Source: Mycoplasmopsis gallinacea (GTDB lineage Bacteria > Bacillota_I > Bacilli_A > Mycoplasmatales > Metamycoplasmataceae). From it: a stretch of 64,000 nucleotides of DNA. Within the stretch, counting starts at the first letter, position 1. Every line of letters begins with the position of its first letter. The stretch is from NCBI RefSeq assembly GCF_900660495.1, contig NZ_LR214950.1:620001-684000 (forward strand), in the 5' to 3' direction. Below, piece by piece: positions 1 to 10,319 of this stretch. A program made the position numbers and the translations under genes. Below the pieces are notes generated by a model. That model worked only from the letters and a program-made list of their open reading frames with translations, did no database searches and had not been told where the DNA came from.

Positions 1-1
1 T

Positions 2-3000
2 TACATTCCTTTTGCATTTAGAGGTCCATTAATCGAAATTATTAATGAAGCTTTAAACCAAAACACATTAAGAAGTGGACTTGTAAATATTCAAAAATAC
101 TTATTTGAATCAGATTTAGTTAAAAAAGGTTTCTTAAGCAAAGAAGAAGTTTATACATTAATTGAGTCAATTTCGGTAGTTATTGATAAAAACAACTTTG
201 CTAAGATTTTTAGTACTGGAAATATCAACTTAATTGTTATCCCTAAAATGGCGCTTGATTTAGTTTATGAACTATCTCATTCTCCAAATGGTGATTATTT
301 AACTAAAATTCTCACATCAATTTTAAATAGAGTAAAACAACTTATTCTTGAACAAGGAAGTTTAGAAAATCAAAGAAATTACTTAATTGGTCAAATTGAA
401 AATCTTTATAAATTTATTGAAAAAATAAGTGGACAAAACGCTTCAGTTTTTATCCCGCCTACTAAATTAGCTTATTTAGTTAAAGATCCAATTAAATTAA
501 TTGATAGTGTAATTGCAATTATCAATTCATTTAACTTTGAGGAATATGGATCTAAATTAAAGAACTTCTTTGATAACGAATATGATAAAGAACACCTTTT
601 TAATGGAAAATCATACAAGAGAAAATTAAGTAGTGTTGAAATTATTTTATGAGCTATCGAAAGTTTTGATCAAAATGAACTTAAGAAAGCGATTAACTCA
701 ATTTTAAATAACATTAACATTAATGTGATTTTAAATGCAGATGATCCAAATAGTTTACTTGCAAACTTTTTAACTAATTTACCTACTTCAATCAAGGAAA
801 TTATTAAAAAAGCAAATGCTTATGAAAACGACCCTACAAAAGCGTTCTCTAATGTTATTGAACAACTTAAACTTTTAATTGACACAATTGATTTAAATAT
901 TGTTTCATCAAATCTTAGAGAAAAATTAACTGTCTCTCCATATGATGTTGAAAATATACAAATTAATAACCTTACTAAAACAAAAGAAAAAACAATTAAA
1001 TACTATGCTTTAGGTTCGATTAATAACATTGATATTTATTCAACAATCATTAAATCAATTTTCAGTATGCCTGGGTCAGATAAGTATATCAAAACACGTA
1101 TTATTGATATGTTTAACTTATCATCTAAAGGTGATAGTATTAGAATTGATGATAATACATATATTTCATTCCCGGTTGAAGACCCAGATAAATTAGACTT
1201 TATTGATTTAGTTTCTGCTTTTATAAGTCCTGCAAGCAAACCTGCGCAAAATGCAGAATCTAATCCTTCTGAAACACCTGCTGCTAGCGCGCAAGCTAGC
1301 CCATCAACAAATAATACTTTAGAAAAAGTTAATTACTTTATTAATAAGTTTAAAAATGTATCTTCAATTGAATACAACAACCTTTCATCTAAAGATAGAG
1401 CTATTGCGCAACAGTTTTTTAACCTTACAAAAAATCACACCTTAAGTGGTGATGCTAAAAACAAAGCATTTAACGATTGACAAGCATTTGTTGATGCGTT
1501 TGCATTTATTGATGATTTAAAAGAAATTCATAGTGATATGTCAATTGGTAATTTAATGAATTATTATGCTAACTTCTCTAATTATTTTGAAGTTAACTTC
1601 ACCTGATCAATTCTTAATAAATTACTTAAAAAACTTACTAACAATTCATATACACCTGGATTTTCTCCAATTAAAGATAGTCGTTTAATTCTTAAAAACT
1701 GAAGCAGTATTTTTATTAAAAATAAAGATATTAGTTACGAAAGAAGAACTGCTTTTGCTAATAGATTATTAGCACTTGCTAATAAACAAGGTGTTTTAGA
1801 TTCGTTTAATAGCTTTAATCTTTTTGAAGGATCTGACCAAAATATTGCCAAGTACCAAAGTACAGGTTTTGGAGTTTCTCGTTCAATTGCAACTCCACTT
1901 AAAATGCGTGATGAATTTTTTGCTAAAGATGCAAGTGGAAGATATGTAAATGCTGATTTAAAAGAATTAGTTAGAGATTTTCCTGAATTCGAAAAATGAA
2001 TTAAAGAAAATGAATTAAACATAACTAATGATTTTGCTTACATTGGTGTTTCACAAATGTATCAAAACTTTGGTGAAACTACAAAAATTGATAAATATGC
2101 TTTAAAATACAACAATATTTTATCTGTAATTATTGACAACTTCCTTAATGGGGTAATGCAAAGAAGAGTAATTAAACAAAAATTAGATACAATTGATTAC
2201 ATTTACAACAATGATTACTACACTGTATCAATTGAACACTTAGGACTTAATAATCTTTTATTTAACTCATTATTGCTTAATAATACTCTGCAATTTATTG
2301 TTTGATTGTTAACTAATACAAACAACGTTGGAAATCAATCAATTTCGAATTTAGCTTTTCTTTTACTTCACAAAATCGTGAATTTTGAAGATTTAGTAAA
2401 TAAAGGAGATGAAAAAATCTCTGAGTTTATTAATAGCTTTGTACAACCTTCAGTAATTACACCTGTGGTGGAAAATGATTTTACCTTTGCAATTGCAATT
2501 GATAATGATTATTTTGTAAACTTAACTGAACTACCTGAATATAAAGAAGACAAAATGTCTGTTTTTGGAATTAACTTAGTTGATATTATGCTTAATGCAA
2601 TGAACTCAATTACAGGTCTTCAAAGAGTTAATAACTTACTTGTATTTACCCAAGCAAGTGCTTATGTTGCAAAAGTAAATTATGCTTGACTTAAACAAAA
2701 CAACAAAGAAATTTATGGTGGATATTTACCTAAAGATCCGGTTGGAATGGCACAGTTAATTGAAAATGTGGATAAAAAATACTTACTTGAAGTTGATGGA
2801 ACTAAATTCTTAATTCTTGGTGATGATATTACTTACGATTATGTTTATCCAGTAATTGATGAAAATAACTTGCAAGTAAGTACTAAGAACCAAGCTATTG
2901 TTTACTTAAATGATAAAGGGTTTAATAGAATTAGACAAAACTACCGTGGAAATGTTGTTAAAGAGTATTTAGTAGCTAAAACTAAACCAAATCAAGATGT

Positions 3001-5824
3001 TGATACAGTGATTAAAGAAACAAGAGAATATGTAAATCAAGCTGTTAATGATCCTGCGAAACTTGAAAGGGTATTTAGAAAAGATCAATTAGATCCAATT
3101 AACCCAGAAAGAAGCTTAAGAATTACAGTTGTAACCGGAATTATTTCATCAGTTACATATACTTCGAATATTTTAATTGGTATCTTAATCGCACTTGTTG
3201 GAATCTCAATTATCTTTATTATTAAACGTTATATTTCTAACAAAAATAAGGTTATTGGTATTTTAGTGGCTCAAGGTTATACACCACTTCAAATTTCAAT
3301 TTCTATGACTGCCTTTGCCGTCTTTTCAGTGCTTATTGGTGGTGTAATTGGTTACTTAACTGGATTTATGTTCCAAGCTTCAGCAATTAATATTTTAAGT
3401 AGCTATTGAACAGTTCCAATTACCACACTGAATTTCTCAATTGTTTCATTTAGTGTCTCAATTATTGTTCCGCTGATTGGAATGTCACTTCTTATTATTG
3501 CAATTTCACTTTACTCACTTAGATATAAATCAATTGATTTAATGAGTGGAATTGTTGATTTAAATATTGGTGAACTTCAAAACCAATACAAAAAATTATG
3601 AACCAAATCAAATATTAAAACTAAATTTGGTGCATCACTTGTATTTAATAGTTTCTGAAAACTTGCTTCATTTGCAATTAGTATTATTTTAGCAAGCATT
3701 ACAACTATCTTTGGTTTTGCAACCTTTGGAGTGTTTGAAAAATCAATTGAAAAAACCTACAAAAACCGTAGTTATAACTACAAATTTGATTTAGAAACAC
3801 CAACTAAAGAAGGGGGATTATTTAACCCTTACTACGTTCAACATTTAGATAATTCTTTATATACAACAATTGGTGATGTTAGCGAACTTAACTGATACCA
3901 AAGTGATTACTTTGCACCTGGATATTCAACCGCAGTTAATGCAAATGGTAAAAATGGGAATCCAACTATTTTTGATCCACATGTTATTTCGCAATTCTCA
4001 GTTAATGTTAAAATTGATTCTTCAGTAAGTGTCGACCCATGAAAATTAGTTTATAACTCACTTCCAGATACTCAAAAATCTAAGATTCTTAAAATTAGAA
4101 ACTTAGTTGGACACGCACTTGAGAAAACTCAAGATTGAGTTGTTTATGAAAAAGATAATCCAAATAAATATGACGTTGCAAAAACAAAACTTACTAAGAG
4201 AGATTTCTTCTACTATTTAGAAAATGAAAACAACCCATTAGAAAGTCAGTTCTTATACTTAAGATATGACCCAACAGAAGGTGATTATATTCACGATATT
4301 ATCTCTACTTCAAGTCATAGAGATCAATACCGTCAATTCCTTGTGGACGGATATAGAAAACTTTCGCAACAAAACCAACAAAAAGAAAATAGTGGGGCTA
4401 GAGTTTCGGATCTTATAACTGATTTCTTTGTTGCATTTAACGGAATTTACTTTAATCCACTTAAAGATGAAACTTACTCATATGTAGCATCTAAATATAA
4501 AAAACAAAATATTAAGTTATATGGATATAAACAAAATTCATCACAAATTAAATTAATTGATGATAATGACAATAACTTACTCGATCTTGTTTATAAACAA
4601 TGATATGAGCTTGAAAAAACAATCCCTTCTTCATTAACTAATGCTCAAAAAGCTGAATTACTTATGGAAAAAGAATTACCAATAGTAATTAATAAAGTTT
4701 CTGCTGACAAATTTGGACTTAAAGTTGGTTCTAAATTAAAACTTCCAGTTCTTAACAATGTTGAAAGATACACTGAAAAACTTAACGCAGAAATTTACAA
4801 CCTAGTGGAAGAAAAAGTTATCACTGATGAAAATGTTGAAGAGGAAGTAGTAGAAGAAATTAAAGGATACAAATTTAAAGTTATAGGTATTAACCCAACA
4901 TTTATTAATACTGAATTTATTATCCCTAAACCAATTGCAGATATAATTACTGGACTTGCTTCACTTACAAAAACTCAAAACAACATTACATCTGAGCCAT
5001 TTAACGGTATCTTATCAAAAGATCAATTGCCTCAACAATTACTTTGAACAACTGCACTTTACTCAATTTCAGGATACTCACCAGCTGCTGATACTTTAGA
5101 TACTAACGGTATTTCATCAAATGTTATTTCTGATCTTTTTGACGGATTATTTGCAACTCATTCAACAGTTGATAACTTACGTTCTGAAGGGCAAATGGCA
5201 AAACTTGGTTATACAGATGTAGAGATTGCTAAATTCTTAAATAAAGACTTTGATCCCGAAACTCAATCAGTTAAAGAAAACTACTTAGAGATGAAAAAAT
5301 CAGCAGGAACTGCAATTAATAAGTTTGCTAAGATTTTCGAAGATAAATTATATGTAGCAACTGCTTCTTCGATTGATTCAAAAGAAATGGAAATTGGATT
5401 TACATTAACAATTGCTAAAACAGTGCAAATTATTGTTACATTAATTACAATTATCAGTTTCGTTGTTTCAATTGTTATTCTTATTATTATTTCAACAATC
5501 TTAATCAATGAAAACGAAAAGAACATAGCTATTTGATCTATCTTAGGATACAATAACAAAGAGAAAATATTTATGTTCTTTGGAATTTACATTCCATTTA
5601 TTATCGGAGCTGTTCTTTTAGCTATGCCTATAGCAGTTGGACTTATGGGTATATTCTCACAATTCTTAACTGTAGCAGCTTCTATCACAATACCTTTAAC
5701 ATTAACAATAGGAAACGTTGCATTAACGATAGCAACAGTATTTGGTGTGTTCTTAGTAACATCAATTATTTCTTGATTAAATATAAACAAAATTAAAGCT
5801 ATTGATTTATTGAAAGGAAAATAA
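2..5824 (+). CDS. Giant FtsX/MacB-type ABC transporter permease (5'-truncated)
   Basis: One open frame under code 4 runs from the window edge to a TAA sharing its last base with the next ATG, giving at least 1,940 residues; the start lies upstream. Two hydrophobic blocks fit FtsX-like permease modules: one around residues 1045-1250 with several membrane helices, and one at the C-terminus (about 1800-1940). They flank long hydrophilic, presumably extracellular regions. An Ala/Pro/Ser-rich linker lies near residues 405-430. Known of the family: such permeases pair with a MacB/LolD-like ATPase and often move lipoproteins or peptides, or sense cell-wall-active agents. The ATPase follows immediately, so the two probably form one transporter. 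The substrate is unknown. Confidence 0.85.
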
Positions 5825-6786
5825 TGTTTTTAGACAAAATATTAAAAATTTTCAAAAAGAAAGAAAAGACTTCTGAAAAAAATACTGATGAAGTTATTAT
5901 TTCCAAAAAAGATATTAAGGAAAAAATTACAAAGAAAAATGTATTTAATTTTCTTGATTCCTCAGAAGGAACAAATAAAATAAGTGTTGACAGATCGATA
6001 GCTAAAAAACTAAGAAAAGCAGCTAATCAAAAAAGACCAAAAGATGATCACATTGATTTAAAAAACAACGAAGAAAACATTATTGAAGTTAGAGATGTAA
6101 GTAAATATTATCTTTCAGGTAATACAGTTACTAGGGTTTTAAAAAATGTTTCTATGGAGATTAAAAAAGGTGAATTCATTTTAATCTTCGGTAAATCTGG
6201 TGGTGGTAAAAGTACGCTTTTAAACCTTATTTCTGGGCTTGATAGACCAAGTAAAGGAGATGTTATTGTTTGTGATACTAATCTCCCTTATTTATCAGAT
6301 GTGAAATTAACCTTATTTAGAAGAGAAAACGTAAGTTTCATCTTCCAAAACTATAACTTACTTCAAAACCTTACAGGTTATGATAACGTTGAAACTGGTG
6401 CTTATTTACAAAAAAATAAGGACAAAAAACTTAATTTAGACGATTTATTTAAAGAATTTGAAATGGAAGAAGTTAAAGATAAATATCCTTCTCAAATGTC
6501 AGGGGGTCAACAACAACGTATTTCGATCCTTAGAGCTTTAGCTAAAAATGCATCAATTATTTTCGCCGATGAACCTACTGGAGCTCTTGACTCAAATACT
6601 TCTAAAATCGTTTTATCTTACTTATTTGACATCAACAAAAAATACGGAACCACAATTGTTATGGTTACCCACGATCCTTCAATTGAACCAATTGCTGATA
6701 AAGTTGTTCACGTAAAAGATGGAAAAATCACTGATATTAAAGTGAACAAAAAACCAACACACCCTAAAGATATTGTGTGAGACTAA
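5824..6786 (+). CDS. ABC transporter ATP-binding protein (MacB/LolD-type)
   Basis: 320 residues, ending Trp(UGA)-Asp-TAA. A Lys-rich N-terminal extension of about 85 residues precedes a standard ATPase domain: Walker A GKSGGGKST near residue 126, Q-loop FQNYNLLQN, signature SGGQQQR, Walker B IIFADEPTGAL and switch histidine VTHD. The DEPTGALD form is typical of ATPases partnered with FtsX-like permeases. Its ATG overlaps the upstream permease stop by one base (TAATG), so translational coupling and a shared complex are likely. The basic N-terminal extension is unusual; it could contact membrane or nucleic acid, but that is inference. Confidence 0.93.
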
Positions 6787-6810
6787 TTTAACCTTTAATT
6801 ATTAATTAAT

Positions 6811-6848
6811 AAACGAATATACCTGAAATATTGGTGTATTCGTTTTTA
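6811..6848 (+). terminator. Hairpin terminator after the ABC transporter
   Basis: Arms AAACGAATATACC and GGTGTATTCGTTT pair over 13 positions with one G-T, followed by a T-run. A close relative of this hairpin recurs at 16321-16357. Confidence 0.8.
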
Positions 6849-6997
6849 TTTCGATTCTGAAAAGAGTGCCAATAAATGAAACATATAAATAGAAATTAAT
6901 GATATTCTGTACTACTGCGTTAATTTAGACATATGAAAATAAAATAAAAATTTCATTATTTTTTGAAATTCGTTAACCTTAAATAAAAATGTAAGAT

Positions 6998-7249
6998 ATG
7001 GCACTCAATATGGCCGCACAAATGGCCGCACAAATGGCCGCACAAATGGCCGCACAAATGGCCGCACAAATGGCCGCACAAATGGCCGCACAAATGGCCG
7101 CACAAATGGCCGCACAAATGGCCGCACAAATGGCCGCACAAATGGCCGCACAAATGGCCGCACAAATGGCCGCACAAATGGCCGCACAAATGGATGTCAA
7201 AAATCGTTTTATCAATCGCGCAACCTTAAGTTATTTTTTAAGAAATTAA
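6998..7249 (+). CDS. Possible 83-aa protein made mostly of MAAQ repeats
   Basis: An ATG-to-TAA frame: MALN, fifteen MAAQ units, then a unique 19-residue tail starting MDVKNRF. The repeat unit is a multiple of three, so copy-number change keeps the frame and every unit supplies an in-frame ATG. There is no good ribosome-binding site, and the array is open in all six frames, so openness alone is not evidence of coding. The tail has ordinary AT-rich composition, unlike the repeat. No family recognised. It could be an expanding-repeat peptide or simply repeat DNA. Confidence 0.3.
   Translation: MALNMAAQMAAQMAAQMAAQMAAQMAAQMAAQMAAQMAAQMAAQMAAQMAAQMAAQMAAQMAAQMDVKNRFINRATLSYFLRN
7010..7189. repeat. 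15 perfect tandem copies of a 12-bp GC-rich unit
   Basis: The unit ATGGCCGCACAA (7 of 12 bases G/C) is repeated fifteen times with no visible variation, followed by a partial unit ATGGAT. It stands out against the roughly 25-30% GC around it. It lies in the gap between the ABC transporter terminator and the AlbA-like gene, about 160 bp before that gene's start. There are no spacers, so it is not a CRISPR. Confidence 0.95.
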
Positions 7250-7348
7250 CTAAACACTAATAATCTATAAATAAAAATATATGTTTTATTTTAGAATATA
7301 AATATAGAGAATGTTATTTTAGATGTTTTGTATATACAAGGAGTTAAA

Positions 7349-8687
7349 ATGGAAAATAAAAATATTGAATTCAAAATAGATATACCTGAGAAACAAAGTA
7401 ATTTAAAAAAGAAATAGTATCTTTTTTAAATAGTAATGATGGAGAAATATACTTAGGTGTTGATGATAATGGTGTTCCGAATTTAAATTTAATTAAAGAG
7501 AAAAGCAAATTTTGAGAAGAAACTATTTCAAATTGAATCACCAATGCATTTAATGAAAATGTTAAAGATTTTGTTGAGATTATTTCTGATGACTCCTCAT
7601 TTAAGATAAAAATTTTAGAAGGAAACAACAAACCCTATTATTATAAAGAAGGCGAAGGGTTTAATTCTAAAGGTATCTATATTAGAGTAGGAAGCACTAA
7701 AAGAAGAGCAGAATTAGAAGAAGTTAAAAAAATGCTTTTTAATCGTAAACCTAATAACTTTGAGTCTACTTTGATTAATAATGACAAGCTTACTTTTAAA
7801 TATCTTGAAAACAAATTTGAAGAAAAAGGACTTAAATTTAATCCTATAGCATTATCTTTAATTAATAAAGACAACAAATATAATAACGCCGCTTTACTAT
7901 TGAGTGATCAAAACCCAACAATTAGTAAATTTGCTGTATTTGCAGACACAAAAGTTTCTGTTTTTTTAGATAAAAAAGAATTTACAGGGTCAATAGTGAA
8001 ACAATTAGATGACATGATTTATTTTTCTAATTTATTAAATAGAAAGAAAATAACTATTAATGGAAGTCCGGAAAGAAATGAATATTTAGATATACCTGAA
8101 GTGGCCTTGAGAGAAGCTATAGTAAATTGTTTTGTCATAGAGATTATTCATTAACTGGTGATATTAAAATTGAATTCTTTGATGATAAAGTGAAAATTTT
8201 TTCTCCTGGTGGACTACCAGATAATCTTACTTTAGAAGATATAAAAGAAGGTTTTACAGCTAAAAGAAACAAAATGATTGTAAATGTGTTAGACAAAATC
8301 GGTCTTATTGAAAACTACGCAACAGGTGTAAGAAAGATATTTGAAGGTTATGAAGGTTTTGAGAAACAACCCACTTATTATATATCTGAAAATGGTATAT
8401 CAGTTACCTTGTTTAATCGCAACTATGACGAGAGCCAAAAACAACCTAACAATATTAACGATTTAGAAGAACTAAAAAAACTTGAACGCTCAGAAAAAAT
8501 AATCTTCATGATGAAAGAAAACCCTAGAATTACCATAGATGAAATGGCTGAAATTCTAGGGGTATCTCCAAGAACAATAAGAAGAGAAATATATATATTA
8601 AGATTAAAGGATAAAATTGAATATATAAGAAGTGGGAAAACCGGATACTGAGTAATTAACGAGAACATAGTGGAAAAAGAAGAATAA
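7349..8687 (+). pseudogene. AlbA_2/Schlafen-like putative DNA-binding protein, two frameshifts
   Basis: A strong ribosome-binding site (AAGGAG) precedes the ATG at 7349. Translation stops after 22 codons, but adding one A to the A-run at about 7403-7408 restores a frame that continues to 8154. Adding one T to the run at 8130-8133 restores the rest to TAA at 8687. The repaired protein has about 446 residues: an N-terminal AlbA_2 domain (LNSNDGEIYLGVDDNG, GIYIRVGSTKRRA), the ALREAIVNCF-CHRDYSLTG signature of the family's ATPase-like C-terminal region, and a final winged-helix segment (EILGVSPRTIRREI). Family knowledge: accessory transcription or helicase-related proteins, often near mobile or defence DNA. 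Both lesions are in homopolymers, so decay, phase variation and sequencing error are all possible. Confidence 0.82.
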
Positions 8688-8695
8688 TATTAATT

Positions 8696-8738
8696 AAAAA
8701 GTGAATATCCTTATTTCAAGGTATATTCACTTTTTAAT
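8696..8738. terminator. Hairpin after the AlbA-like gene
   Basis: Long inverted repeat AAAAAGTGAATAT...ATATTCACTTTTT flanked by A-run and T-run, so it can terminate both strands. Confidence 0.8.
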
Positions 8739-8750
8739 TAATCTGAGTTA

Positions 8751-8780
8751 TAAAAATTCTCCTACTATAAGTAGGAGAAT
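8751..8780 (-). terminator. Terminator of the p80-p60-hinT operon
   Basis: On the minus strand, ATTCTCCTAC pairs with GTAGGAGAAT and is followed by a T-run; it lies just past the hinT stop. Confidence 0.82.
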
Positions 8781-8785
8781 CTAAA

Positions 8786-9103
8786 TTATTTGTAAGGAAT
8801 AACGTGAATGTGAGTGTGAAACACTGTTTGATCAGCGCTAGCACCTGTGTTGATTAAGATTTTAAATCCTGTTTTACCTTTTTCTAATACTTCTTTTTTA
8901 GCAAGTTCTCTCGCTTTTAAAATAGCATAAACAAAATCATCATCTGAAGTTTCTAAAAGGTTAGGTTTTTCAATTTTAGGAACTACTAAAAAGTGACCTT
9001 CAGTTGATGGGAAAGCATCTAAAAATGCTATTACACGATCATCTTCGTAAATAATATTAGCAGGAATTTCACGGTTAATTATTTTAGTAAATACTGAAGC
9101 CAT
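8786..9103 (-). CDS. hinT: HIT-family nucleotide hydrolase HinT
   Basis: 105 residues, close to the usual 105-120 for HinT. The N-terminus (FTKIINREIPANIIYEDD) and the C-terminal histidine triad HTHIHVIP are typical; the triad histidines include the nucleophile of the family's purine phosphoramidase/AMP-lysine hydrolase activity. Established work in Mycoplasma hominis shows HinT encoded with, and binding, two membrane proteins P60 and P80; exactly those two gene types precede it here, 10 bp and further upstream. The ribosome-binding site AAGGAAAAAG sits in that 10-bp gap. Confidence 0.95.
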   Translation of the reverse strand: MASVFTKIINREIPANIIYEDDRVIAFLDAFPSTEGHFLVVPKIEKPNLLETSDDDFVYAILKARELAKKEVLEKGKTGFKILINTGASADQTVFHTHIHVIPYK

Positions 9104-9113
9104 AACTTTTTCC

Positions 9114-10319
9114 TTATTTAATGAAAGATAAGTTACCTAATGTTTCTTTAATTGTGTCGTTTTTGATTTCTAAAACATTACCTAATTTAACAAAAGCTTC
9201 TTGAGCAACTCCGTAAAGAGTACTATCACTTAAAGCAAGTAATAGCTCAAGTTTTGTAAGGTCAGAAGCATATACTGTGTTATCAAATGAAAGAATTGAA
9301 GTTGTTTTATCACCTTCGGTTACATCTTTTTTAACTGGCACAATTTGGTTTAAGTACACTACATTAATTGTGCTTCCGTCATTTGAAGCAGCAATTGGAG
9401 TAGCAAGTGTTTCGTTTTGATCAACTGTAACAATTTTGTTATTGCTAAAATCATAAAAACCACTTGTATTAATTGTTGATTGTTTTAAATCACTTACTGT
9501 GTAGTTAAGAACCGCATTCACTTTTGAAGAATCAACAAGCCCTAAATATCCACCTAATTTTAATTCAAAGCTATTTTGTGAGTTAAATAATAAATCGGCA
9601 GAAGCTTTGTTTTGGTTAACTGAAGAATTTAAAGTAAGGTTTAAGTAATCTGAAACGTTTGAAATAGTTCTAGCGTTATTTGCGAAAATATCATCTGAAG
9701 AAGAACTTTTGTAATTTCAAACTTGCGCAACCTTTTTGTTTAATACGTATGAAATAAGGTTAAATTGGTCATGTTGGAAATTATCTTTATTTGTTTCAAA
9801 ACTTGTATTAACTTTTTTAAGCTGTTCATCTGAGCTGATTTGGAAGTATTTTAAAACTAAAATTAATTTGTTTACTTGTTGCTCAATGTTTGTTGAATTG
9901 TTGTTAAAAATAATTTCAAATTGCTCTTTGTTAACATTTGAATTTGATAATCTAAGGGAATTTAAAGCTTCATTTTCTGCAGCTGTAAAAATTCCATTGG
10001 CATTTCAACTATTAATTTGTTCGTATAAATAATATGGGTTAGAGATGTTGTTAAAAGAAACTGTAGCTTTGTAAGCTAAAAAAGCGTCATTAAGGTATTG
10101 GTCATTTTTTGTTAAATCATCGCTTGTGTTGTAAATTGATTGAAGTGTTGATTTAAGTCAAAAGTTTTCCATTACCGTTTTAATTGATTCGTTTTTGAAT
10201 TTTGCGTCTTGTTCAACTTTTGCTGTAGTATCTTCAGTTCTTCCACAAGAAGCAAGAGCTACTGCAGGAACTAGCGCTAAAGCAAGCGGAGTAAGTTTAT
10301 TTCTGAATGAAAATGCCAT
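9114..10319 (-). CDS. p60: HinT-interacting membrane complex lipoprotein P60
   Basis: 401 residues. The N-terminus has basic residues, a hydrophobic stretch and a lipobox LASC with Cys near residue 23, so it is an exported lipoprotein. The rest is mostly helical, Asn/Ser/Lys-rich and without enzymatic motifs. Its ATG overlaps the stop of the preceding P80-like gene by one base, and hinT follows 10 bp later; this is the arrangement described for p80-p60-hinT in M. hominis. The name rests on that synteny plus the lipoprotein signal; the sequence itself is fast-evolving. Several UGA Trp codons occur. Confidence 0.8.

Noticed and set aside
1-5824. Many short separate genes in the permease region
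   Set aside because: All lie in the same frame and are separated only by TGA, which encodes Trp here; they form one gene.
7010-7189. CRISPR array
   Set aside because: The units are contiguous with no spacers and no cas genes are nearby.
6956-7215. Minus-strand frames through the 12-bp array (LCGH, CAAI and RPFV repeats)
   Set aside because: A stop-free 12-bp unit opens every frame automatically; no ribosome-binding site or unique coding part supports them.
7190-8700. Insertion sequence carrying the AlbA-like gene
   Set aside because: No terminal inverted repeats, target duplication or transposase motif could be seen.
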